DNA of 5,665 nt from Campylobacteraceae bacterium (GTDB lineage: Bacteria > Campylobacterota > Campylobacteria > Campylobacterales > Sulfurovaceae). Below, in pieces: positions 1 to 5,665 of this stretch. How positions within the stretch are numbered: position 1 is the first letter of the stretch; each line of letters begins with the position of its first letter. Where the stretch lies: contig JALVWV010000328.1 in NCBI GenBank assembly GCA_027023145.1, forward strand, positions 1-5,665, given 5' to 3'. A program made the translations under genes and the position numbers. A model generated the notes under the pieces. The model saw only the letters and a list, made by a program, of their open reading frames with translations, did not search any database and had not been told where the DNA came from.

Positions 1-2
1 GC

Positions 3-935
3 GGTATGTATTGCAAAAGCCGGATCAAACGGGTGGAGATACCGGAGCCCAATTTGCGCTCGCGTCTGGAAGTATGGGTCAATCGCCAGCATACGCTTCC
101 CATGATGCGGGCATTTTATAATGGAATTTTTTGGGCGAGTCCGATCCCCAAAGAGCTACGGGAGCCGATTGCTCGGCTTGGGATCAGTCATCTCGTGGCG
201 CTGAGCGGGTTTCATCTCGGGATTCTCTGGGGGGTGCTGTATGGACTATTGCTGTGGATGTATCGTCCGATGCAGCAGCGCTATTTTCCATGGCGTCATG
301 CCCTAGCTGATGTGGGGACGGTGGTCATGGTTCTGCTCGGTGTGTATCTGTGGTTGACGGGCTCTCCCCCTTCGTTGGTGCGCTCGTATGCTATGCTTCT
401 TGTGGGGTGGGTGATGGTACTGATGGGCATTGAGCTGGTGAGTTTCACGTTTTTAGCAACCATCACAGCCATGCTACTGGCGTTGTTTCCTCCGCTGGTT
501 GTCTCTCTTGGATTCTGGTTGTCGATTGCTGGTGTTTTTTATATTTTTCTTGTATTGTCTTATTGTCAAAAAGCATCACGGAAATTAGTCGCTTTGGTAT
601 GTATCCCCGTGGGGATTTTCGTCTTGATGCAACCGCTGGTGCATGGTATATTCGGGGTGACAACCATCTGGCAAATGTTGTCACCTCTCTTGTCATTGGG
701 GTTTATTGTTTTTTACCCGTTGTCGATGGTCGCGCATCTTATCGGATATGGGGGAGTGCTGGATAGCACTTTGATCGGACTTTTTTCTCTCCCAAAAGCA
801 GGCAGTGAGCACCTGTTGTCGTGGTGGGGAGTGGTCGGGTACGGTGTGCTCTCTCTGATGGCGATATGGAAACGGTGGGCGATGGGAATGTTATTGGTGG
901 TAGCGGTGGGGTATGTCGGGTACCTTTTTGGGTAA
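3..935 (+). CDS. comEC: ComEC/Rec2-family DNA-uptake channel protein, 5' truncated by window edge
   Basis: Inner-membrane channel that passes single-stranded DNA into the cytoplasm during natural transformation. Residue numbers count from the ATG at position 6. The Competence-domain signatures are clear: LGISHLVALSGFHLGIL at 58-74, LTGSPPSLVRSYAM at 117-130 and SLGFWLSIAGVFYIFL at 167-182. Several hydrophobic segments follow up to the TAA stop. The frame is still open at the left edge, and the visible protein begins only about 60 residues before the channel signature. The ATG at 6 is therefore probably internal and the N-terminal part, including any OB-fold region, is missing. The protein ends soon after the last membrane segment, with no metallo-beta-lactamase domain, which I recall as usual for the short Campylobacterota ComEC. 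It converges with the yihY-like gene across a 113-base gap. The family call is secure; the true start is not visible. Confidence 0.9.
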   Translation, partial: GMYCKSRIKRVEIPEPNLRSRLEVWVNRQHTLPMMRAFYNGIFWASPIPKELREPIARLGISHLVALSGFHLGILWGVLYGLLLWMYRPMQQRYFPWRHALADVGTVVMVLLGVYLWLTGSPPSLVRSYAMLLVGWVMVLMGIELVSFTFLATITAMLLALFPPLVVSLGFWLSIAGVFYIFLVLSYCQKASRKLVALVCIPVGIFVLMQPLVHGIFGVTTIWQMLSPLLSLGFIVFYPLSMVAHLIGYGGVLDSTLIGLFSLPKAGSEHLLSWWGVVGYGVLSLMAIWKRWAMGMLLVVAVGYVGYLFG

Positions 936-949
936 GAAGCAGGTAAATT

Positions 950-1023
950 GGAGTAGGGACTTCAGTCCCGTATACTAGACCCATTAAATCCTATTTTCTT
1001 AACGGGGCTAAAGTCCCTGCTCC
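950..1023. repeat. REPIN-like inverted pair of REP hairpins between convergent genes
   Basis: Two 21-base arms, 950-970 and 1003-1023, are inverted copies matching at 18 of 21 positions and separated by a 32-base AT-rich spacer. Each arm is itself a small hairpin. The left arm pairs GGGACT (956-961) with AGTCCC (964-969). The right arm pairs GGGGCT (1004-1009) with AGTCCC (1012-1017) using one G-U pair. Read outside-in, each arm begins with GGAG. The left arm also has GTAG (953-956) at the hairpin foot; the right arm has GCAG there on the minus strand. A GTAG/GGAG-type tetranucleotide beside a short hairpin is the known signature of REP elements mobilised by RAYT (TnpA-REP) transposases, and two inverted REPs form a REPIN/BIME. 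That identity is inferred from structure alone; no transposase gene is present. The 74-base structure could also stop transcription from both sides, but no T-run directly follows either stem. Confidence 0.7.
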
Positions 1024-1048
1024 TTGAAATGAGAAGTTTTTTTACATT

Positions 1049-1852
1049 CTATATTTTTTCCACTTCTCCATCCTTGTCCAGCAGATAACACAGACGTAAC
1101 CCATGCAGAAAAATTGCCCAGGAGATGTAAATCCACAAGAAGAAGAAGAGCAGGGTACTCAGTCCTCCGTAGATACTGCTATACGTGTGATTGTGGAGTG
1201 CGTAGAAGAGAAAGGCACTTTTAGCCAGATACCAGATAAGGGAAGAAATGAAGGAGCTGATGAGGGCAGAGGCAGGTTTGATCTGCTCCTTGGGAGAGAG
1301 CTGGTAAGTGATATAAAACAGCCCCCAGATGATCAGAAACGGAAGAAGAATGGAGAGGTGAAGCAAGGTGTTGGCCGGGGAGGCTTCGATCAGCGTACTG
1401 ACCCAGAAAGAACCGGTAGTGAGCAGGGGAACCAGCAGAATCAAAACAGCATAAGTCCGCAATGCCTTGGTCAAGGTGCGGGCAGATGTTTCAAAAATAT
1501 CGTTGACAACGTGATCGTAATCCCGAAAAAACATGATCGCAGCAAAGAGCACATATCCGATTCCCATCAATCCCATTTTCCCGGCGTTGTTTACAAACGT
1601 GTCAATATGGTTCATGATGATTTTGGAATTGGTAGGGAGGAAATTTTGCGCCATGAGATCGTGGATCTGGGCATAGACGTTGTCAAAAATGGGGAGATAG
1701 GTTAAGATCGAGAGGATGATTACCAGCAACGGAATGATGAAAAAGAGAGTACTCCAGCTCATACTGGCAGCATAAAATCCCAGTCGATCGTCGAAAAGAT
1801 CTTTGAAAAAATCCCGAACAAAAATGTAATAGGTAAGGAGGATGTGTTTCAC
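1049..1852 (-). CDS. YihY/BrkB-family inner-membrane protein (formerly labelled ribonuclease BN)
   Basis: Integral membrane protein of the YihY/virulence factor BrkB family, whose molecular function is not established. Older annotations call it rbn or RNase BN, a name that does not fit a membrane protein. At 267 residues it is slightly shorter than many relatives. About six hydrophobic segments lie near residues 24-50, 92-110, 133-152, 163-183, 195-220 and 228-257. Family hallmarks are LGFYAASMSWSTLFFIIPLL (24-43) and the C-terminal SIYGGLSTLLFFFLWIY (226-242). A short charged tail ends in a TAG stop. The start is GTG at 1852-1850: an in-frame TGA lies 15 bases upstream and no in-frame ATG lies between. 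A TAAGG ribosome site overlaps the glcD stop codon, 6 bases before the GTG. The gene starts 8 bases after glcD on the same strand, so it is probably the second gene of that unit. Confidence 0.88.
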   Translation of the reverse strand: MKHILLTYYIFVRDFFKDLFDDRLGFYAASMSWSTLFFIIPLLVIILSILTYLPIFDNVYAQIHDLMAQNFLPTNSKIIMNHIDTFVNNAGKMGLMGIGYVLFAAIMFFRDYDHVVNDIFETSARTLTKALRTYAVLILLVPLLTTGSFWVSTLIEASPANTLLHLSILLPFLIIWGLFYITYQLSPKEQIKPASALISSFISSLIWYLAKSAFLFYALHNHTYSSIYGGLSTLLFFFLWIYISWAIFLHGLRLCYLLDKDGEVEKI

Positions 1853-1860
1853 AGTACGCC

Positions 1861-3246
1861 TTAGTCAGGCAATCCCATTTTGCCGGGATTGAGGATATTG
1901 TTGGGATCAAAAGCCTGCTTAATATCTCTGAATAATTGCAATTCGGCCGGGGTAAATGCGATGTCCATGAACTCCGCTTTGCTCAGTCCAATCCCGTGCT
2001 CTCCGCTGAGGGTGCCCCCCATTTCAACGACCAGCTCAAAAATTTCACGTATCGCTTTGTGTCCATTTTCCATCTGCACCGGATCGCTGCCGTCAAGCAT
2101 GACGTTGACATGGATGTTGCCATCGCCTGCATGACCAAAACAGGGGGCTTTTAGGTCGTATTTGTCACTGATTTTGTAAATCTCTGTCAACGCCTCAGGT
2201 AGTTTACTGCGGGGGACGGAGATATCTTCGTTGAGTTTCTTGGTGCCGTAGAGGGTAACGGAAGGGGAGGCATTGCGTCGGGCGACCCAAAGACGATCAC
2301 GCTCAGTGGCATCCTCTGCGATGCGGAATTCTTGAGCCCCGTTTTCTCGAAAAGACTCTTCAAGGATTTTCAACTGAAAAGCAACTTCCTCGGGAACGTT
2401 GCCATCCACATCCCCGATCAGCAATGCGCCAGCATCCTCGGGGAGTTCGATGCCGATCTTCTCTTTGACGGCATGGACGACGAGGTTGTCGAGAAATTCC
2501 ATCGCGACAGGATTGGCCCCGCTGGCGAGGGATTTGAATACGGCATTCATCGCGTGTTCAACTGAAGGGAAGATCCCCATATAGGATTTGCTAAACTTGG
2601 GCTTGGGGATGAGCTTGAGGGTGATTTCGGTGATGACGGCCAGTGTCCCCTCGGAGGCAATAAGGATACCGGCGATGTTGTAGCCGGCGACGTCCTTAAT
2701 GGTGTGTTTCCCGGCACGGATCACATCGCCATTGGCACGTACGGCACGCACGGCCATGACGTAATCTTTGGTCAACCCGTATTTGGCTGCCCGCATCCCT
2801 CCGGCATTTTCACTGACATTCCCGCCAAGGGTTGAGTACTCTTCGCTGGCCGGATCGGGGGGATAAAAGAGCCCGAGGGCTTCGACGTGGCGTTGGAGAT
2901 CTTTGTTGACCACGCCGGGTTGGACAGTAGCGAGCATGTTTTCCATATCGACATGGAGGATGCGGTTCATGTGCTTCTCCATCGCGAGGATGATGCCGCC
3001 GTTTTTGGGTAGTGCTCCTCCCGTGAAGCCACTTCCGGCACCGCGTGCCGTGATCACAATCTTGTGCGCATTGCAATAGGTCAGGATACGGCGTACGTCG
3101 TCTTCATCACGAGGGAAGATGACTGCTTCGGGTCGGTAATGGGTGCGGGTGGCGTCGTAGCTGTAGGCGCGAAGGTGCGCTGCATCGGTGTAGAGATTCT
3201 CTGCGCCGACGATGGCTTGCAGGGCTTCGGTGTGTCGGGTCTCCAT
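1861..3246 (-). CDS. glcD: GlcD-type FAD-binding 2-hydroxyacid dehydrogenase
   Basis: Flavoprotein of the GlcD / D-lactate dehydrogenase / D-2-hydroxyglutarate dehydrogenase family, which oxidises 2-hydroxyacids to 2-oxoacids and hands electrons to the respiratory chain or a partner subunit. It is full length at 461 residues. The N-terminal PCMH-type FAD-binding domain covers about 36-215, with ARGAGSGFTGGALP (67-80) and GGNVSENAGGMRAAKYG (141-157). The C-terminal FAD-oxidase domain has NEDISVPRSKLPE (339-351), the metal-site motif GHAGDGNIHVN (371-381; His372, His379), SGEHGIG (414-420) and ILNPGKM (451-457). The ATG start has AAGGGA 7 bases upstream (3259-3254) and its own TATAAT box. No GlcE or cysteine-rich GlcF partner is encoded here; the next gene is a BrkB-family protein. 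The substrate (glycolate, D-lactate or D-2-hydroxyglutarate) cannot be read from the sequence, so the symbol follows family usage. Confidence 0.92.
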   Translation of the reverse strand: METRHTEALQAIVGAENLYTDAAHLRAYSYDATRTHYRPEAVIFPRDEDDVRRILTYCNAHKIVITARGAGSGFTGGALPKNGGIILAMEKHMNRILHVDMENMLATVQPGVVNKDLQRHVEALGLFYPPDPASEEYSTLGGNVSENAGGMRAAKYGLTKDYVMAVRAVRANGDVIRAGKHTIKDVAGYNIAGILIASEGTLAVITEITLKLIPKPKFSKSYMGIFPSVEHAMNAVFKSLASGANPVAMEFLDNLVVHAVKEKIGIELPEDAGALLIGDVDGNVPEEVAFQLKILEESFRENGAQEFRIAEDATERDRLWVARRNASPSVTLYGTKKLNEDISVPRSKLPEALTEIYKISDKYDLKAPCFGHAGDGNIHVNVMLDGSDPVQMENGHKAIREIFELVVEMGGTLSGEHGIGLSKAEFMDIAFTPAELQLFRDIKQAFDPNNILNPGKMGLPD

Positions 3247-3253
3247 AAACGTG

Positions 3254-3259
3254 TCCCTT
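3254..3259 (-). promoter_or_regulatory. Ribosome binding site of glcD
   Basis: AAGGGA on the minus strand lies 7 bases before the ATG at 3246-3244. Good spacing supports this start for the flavoprotein. The untranslated leader from the proposed promoter is only about 20-25 bases. Confidence 0.75.
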
Positions 3260-3275
3260 CTGTTGGTCTCCGATG

Positions 3276-3281
3276 ATTATA
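3276..3281 (-). promoter_or_regulatory. Sigma70-type -10 box for the glcD unit
   Basis: A perfect TATAAT on the minus strand (3281-3276) sits about 30 bases before the glcD ATG. No good TTGACA lies 16-18 bases further upstream, but Campylobacterota housekeeping promoters are known to depend on the -10 box and AT-rich upstream DNA rather than a conserved -35. Transcription would start near 3269. This promoter probably serves both glcD and the yihY-like gene. Confidence 0.6.
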
Positions 3282-3313
3282 CAACCAAAAGATAAAACTC
3301 CACTTTGGATGGA

Positions 3314-3319
3314 TATAAT
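3314..3319 (+). promoter_or_regulatory. Sigma70-type -10 box for the M23 peptidase-mgtE unit
   Basis: A perfect TATAAT on the plus strand lies about 25 bases before the M23 start codon. Transcription would begin near 3326, giving a leader under 20 bases. No clear -35 hexamer is visible. The box is only 32 bases from the opposing TATAAT at 3276-3281, so the two polymerase sites are back to back and may compete or be controlled together. A start at or after 3320 excludes the in-frame ATG at 3305. Confidence 0.6.
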
Positions 3320-3332
3320 ACGCGAAAAAGAC

Positions 3333-3338
3333 AAGGGA
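3333..3338 (+). promoter_or_regulatory. Ribosome binding site that sets the M23 peptidase start
   Basis: AAGGGA lies 5 bases before the ATG at 3344 and only 2 before the ATG at 3341. The spacing favours 3344, although the two adjacent ATG codons make little difference to the product. Confidence 0.7.
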
Positions 3339-3343
3339 CGATG

Positions 3344-4645
3344 ATGCGGATAGTATTGGGGTGGGTACTCTTGTTTGGATTGGCTTTTTCTGCCCGTGTA
3401 TACGAGCTGAATTGGCCAGCCGGCCGTACCTTTCCACAGTATTTAACCGATCACAACCAGACCCAACTGCTCCGTTCAATTACAGCTGAGGATATGCAGT
3501 ATGTGACCGAGATAGAGGCAGGGGAGCGATACTATGAATTACGGGAAAATGGCGTGTTGCTGCAAGCGCTAATCCCGATAGGGGAAGAGATGCAGATCCA
3601 ACTCCGTCGGGAGCAGACGGGAGCGTATCGGTTTGATATCGTTCCGATCGTATTTCGGGAAGTCAAAGACGCCGTGAGTTTTCCAATCCATGACAGTTAT
3701 CACAAACAGATCGATCGTCACACACATTATCCGCGTTTGAGTTATGTTCTAGCACAGCTTTACAAAGGGGATCTCTCTTTTCGGGCATTACAGCCTGAGG
3801 ATCGTGTCGCTTTTATCTACACTCAAAAAGAGCGCCTGGGTATTCCGCTGGGCAAACCCCGGATCAAAGCGGCGTTGATTGACACACATGGCAAAGAGCA
3901 TTTTGTCTTTGTCACACCCAAAGGGGAAGTGTATCGTGGCGTAGATAAAATAATTACGGTCACCCGAAACGAGAAACGCCCTTTTACGTACACGACCGTA
4001 CGCAAAGTCCCCTCAGCCCGTTTTCGAATGCCGCTGGATCACCCGCGTATCACTTCCCGTTTTACGTATCGAAGGTGGCATCCGATCCTCCATAAGTACC
4101 GCCCCCATTTCGGGGTCGACTTCGGAGCGAAGCGGGGGACGCCTCTGCGGGCGGTCAATGATGGTCGGGTGGTGTACGCCGGATGGATGCGTGGGTACGG
4201 TAAAGTAGTCAAGATCGATCACGGCAGGGGATTTGTATCGCTGTATGCGCACCAGAGCACGATACTGGTCAAATTGAAGCAGCACGTTAAACGGGGACAA
4301 GTAATCGGCAGAGTCGGCAGTACCGGCCGGAGTACCGGCCCCCATTTGCATTTTGGACTCTATCATCATGGTAAGCCGGTCGACCCCCTGCACTATATTG
4401 CTCGTAAGGGTACCGGAAAGACCCGTTCGGTCGTCGTAAAACATACGGTGATGAAAACCTACCCGGTCACGCGGAAACGTTCTGTACGTATCCGGGGAGC
4501 ACGGGCGATGAAAAAGCGTTTGCATACGTTGATCGGGCAAGAGACAACCGACAATGAGCAATGGAGCGAACGGAATCGTACGATGATTCGTGTCAACGAG
4601 ATCCCGATCGATGGAGAAACGCAACAAGGAGATCATCATGGCTGA
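3344..4645 (+). CDS. Exported M23 (LytM) peptidoglycan peptidase, Csd3/HdpA-like
   Basis: Zinc peptidase expected to trim peptidoglycan crosslinks in the periplasm. With the start at 3344 it has 433 residues. The first ~18 (MRIVLGWVLLFGLAFSAR) look like a signal peptide. The M23 domain holds the zinc ligands His255 and Asp259 (HFGVD) and His336 (PHLHFG, 333-338), plus the usual catalytic histidines His303 (YAHQS) and His334. The long region before it (~20-230) resembles Helicobacter pylori Csd3/HdpA, a dual endopeptidase/carboxypeptidase that shapes the cell. In Csd3 an N-terminal glutamate blocks the zinc; Glu65 or Glu68 here could be its equivalent, but that is inference. The C-terminal tail is very basic: 15 Lys/Arg and no Asp/Glu in 354-392. 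An in-frame ATG at 3305 lies upstream of the TATAAT box and is rejected. The 3' end overlaps mgtE by 8 bases. Confidence 0.9.
   Translation: MRIVLGWVLLFGLAFSARVYELNWPAGRTFPQYLTDHNQTQLLRSITAEDMQYVTEIEAGERYYELRENGVLLQALIPIGEEMQIQLRREQTGAYRFDIVPIVFREVKDAVSFPIHDSYHKQIDRHTHYPRLSYVLAQLYKGDLSFRALQPEDRVAFIYTQKERLGIPLGKPRIKAALIDTHGKEHFVFVTPKGEVYRGVDKIITVTRNEKRPFTYTTVRKVPSARFRMPLDHPRITSRFTYRRWHPILHKYRPHFGVDFGAKRGTPLRAVNDGRVVYAGWMRGYGKVVKIDHGRGFVSLYAHQSTILVKLKQHVKRGQVIGRVGSTGRSTGPHLHFGLYHHGKPVDPLHYIARKGTGKTRSVVVKHTVMKTYPVTRKRSVRIRGARAMKKRLHTLIGQETTDNEQWSERNRTMIRVNEIPIDGETQQGDHHG
4626..4631 (+). promoter_or_regulatory. Ribosome binding site of mgtE inside the M23 gene
   Basis: AAGGAG, a strong Shine-Dalgarno match, lies 6 bases before the mgtE ATG and inside the last codons of the peptidase gene. 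Ribosomes finishing the peptidase end 8 bases into mgtE, so translational coupling is likely. I see no separate promoter in front of mgtE. Confidence 0.8.
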
Positions 4646-5665
4646 AACATTACATCTAGAGGAGGGAAAAGCATTGCTCGGACAGCTGCTGGAGCATCCC
4701 GAGGCGTTTGAACACCACCATGCTAACGAACTGGCGAAGATCCTGCGACAAGTGTATCATGAGGAGAGTTCGGAGCATTTCCTAGAATACATCCTGAAAA
4801 TCCCCGAAGAGTATCTCGGGGACATCCTGCTGGAACTTCCAGAGAATCTCAAGGATGAAGCCCTCTCAGCTCTCTCCGTCCCCAAATTGGTGGATGTTGT
4901 CGATGAACTGGATTCAGATGATGCCGCCGATTTGATGCAGGATATTGAAGCCATCGATGAAGTCAAAGAACAGGAGATCCTCTCCAGCCTCGATGATGAA
5001 GATGTCGAAGAGATTGAACGGCTCAAAACTTATGAAGATAATGAAGCTGGTTCTCGGATGCAAACCGAACTCTTTCGTGCAGAGTTGGATGAACCGATCA
5101 ATGTGGCGATTGCACGATTGCGTCGATTGAAGAGCGAAGGGGAGCTGGACAATGTCTATCAAGTGTTTATTGTGGATAAATTTGGGTTTCTCATTGGCGC
5201 GATGTCGTTTGAGGAGTTGATTACATTTGAATTCGAGAGAACGTTTCGTGATTATTTTGATGAGAGTCACAAAATGGTTCAATCGATCCAGGCAAAAGAG
5301 CCAGTGGATGATGTGATACAGCTCTTTGAAGATTACGATCTGGTGGTGTTGCCGGTGACGGACAGTCACGGTAAATTGATTGGGCGCATCACCTCGGATG
5401 ATATGTATGACATCATCGAAGATCGCGCCACCGAGCAAATGTATAAAATGGCGGGGGTCAACGAAGAGGTTGAAGAAGAACGGGACATTAAAACCATCAC
5501 ACAGAAACGGGCGGTATGGTTGGGGATCAATCTCTTGACAGCCATCCTGGCTTCCGTGGTGATTGGACTTTTTGATGAGACGATTCAGGCGTATGTGGCA
5601 CTAGCAGTGCTGATGCCGATCGTTGCTTCCATGGGGGGGAATGCCGGGACACAGTCGCTGACCAT
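4638..5665 (+). CDS. mgtE: MgtE-family magnesium transporter, 3' truncated by window edge
   Basis: Mg2+-gated Mg2+ channel of the inner membrane. The window shows the first 342 residues with no stop; the family usually has about 450, so roughly the last quarter is missing. Residues 1-130 form the acidic, helical MgtE N domain. Two CBS domains follow (about 135-200, starting at EAGSRMQTE, and about 205-262, with LVVLPVTDSHGKLIGRITSDDM at 235-256). A linker or plug helix rich in Glu lies near 263-285. Transmembrane helix 1 is about 292-311 and helix 2 about 319-333, ending in the ion-path signature MPIVASMGGNAGTQSLT (326-342). In the family, Mg2+ bound between the N and CBS domains closes the pore, so the many Asp/Glu residues fit the sensor role. 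The start is fixed by the strong ribosome site and conserved length. It is probably co-transcribed with the M23 gene. Confidence 0.93.
   Translation, partial: MAETLHLEEGKALLGQLLEHPEAFEHHHANELAKILRQVYHEESSEHFLEYILKIPEEYLGDILLELPENLKDEALSALSVPKLVDVVDELDSDDAADLMQDIEAIDEVKEQEILSSLDDEDVEEIERLKTYEDNEAGSRMQTELFRAELDEPINVAIARLRRLKSEGELDNVYQVFIVDKFGFLIGAMSFEELITFEFERTFRDYFDESHKMVQSIQAKEPVDDVIQLFEDYDLVVLPVTDSHGKLIGRITSDDMYDIIEDRATEQMYKMAGVNEEVEEERDIKTITQKRAVWLGINLLTAILASVVIGLFDETIQAYVALAVLMPIVASMGGNAGTQSLT

Noticed and set aside
1031..1068. 7-bp inverted repeat (GAGAAGT / ACTTCTC) at the end of the BrkB-family gene, considered as a terminator
   Set aside because: The loop is about 24 bases, one arm is in coding sequence and no T-run follows in the right orientation.
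1103..1705. A 200-codon plus-strand open frame opposite the BrkB-family gene
   Set aside because: Its translation is low-complexity and charged with no domain, while the minus strand encodes a clear family protein with conserved motifs. It is a shadow frame.
3305..3343. Longer N-terminus of the M23 peptidase from the ATG at 3305
   Set aside because: It would start upstream of the TATAAT box, lacks a ribosome site and would put charged residues ahead of the signal peptide.
4320..4340. Direct repeat of GTACCGGCC, two copies 12 bases apart
   Set aside because: It encodes the STG-R-STG part of the conserved M23 motif before PHLHFG, so protein sequence explains it.
4560..4637. Mg2+-sensing riboswitch (M-box or mgtA-type leader) before mgtE
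   Set aside because: The upstream DNA is coding sequence of the M23 gene with no leader space and no riboswitch-like structure.
4013..4639. A 208-codon minus-strand open frame opposite the M23 catalytic domain
   Set aside because: It lies opposite all the catalytic motifs of the peptidase and has no domain, promoter or ribosome site of its own.
4914..5438. A 174-codon minus-strand open frame opposite mgtE
   Set aside because: The plus strand encodes an uninterrupted MgtE with N, CBS and membrane domains here; the antisense frame has no recognisable feature.

Overview
The window looks like chromosomal DNA of a Campylobacterota (epsilonproteobacterial) species, probably a free-living relative of Sulfuricurvum, Sulfurovum or Nitratifractor rather than a host-adapted Helicobacter or Campylobacter. 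The evidence is the protein style: a ComEC whose coding region ends without a nuclease domain, a Csd3/HdpA-type M23 peptidase, and the grouping of a BrkB-family membrane protein, a GlcD-type flavoprotein and that peptidase. I recall a similar grouping in Campylobacter jejuni and Helicobacter pylori. Base composition is fairly balanced, not strongly AT-rich. The genus is inference.

Layout from left to right: (1) the 3' part of comEC on the + strand, cut by the left edge; (2) a short convergent gap holding a two-armed inverted repeat that looks like a REPIN (paired REP elements); (3) a two-gene minus-strand unit, glcD followed 8 bases later by a yihY/brkB-family membrane protein gene; (4) a compact divergent promoter region with a TATAAT box facing each way; (5) a plus-strand unit of an exported M23 peptidoglycan hydrolase gene overlapping mgtE by 8 bases. 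mgtE runs off the right edge.

The genes serve separate housekeeping roles: DNA uptake (ComEC), 2-hydroxyacid oxidation (GlcD), an uncharacterised inner-membrane function (YihY/BrkB), cell-wall trimming (M23) and Mg2+ transport (MgtE). The overlap implies co-translation of the peptidase and the Mg2+ channel, and the divergent promoters place the glcD and M23 units back to back.

I found no RNA gene, CRISPR array, complete insertion sequence, riboswitch or clear new defence-type system. The element that ordinary gene annotation would miss is the REPIN-like repeat at 950-1023. No gene-free stretch exceeds about 115 bases.
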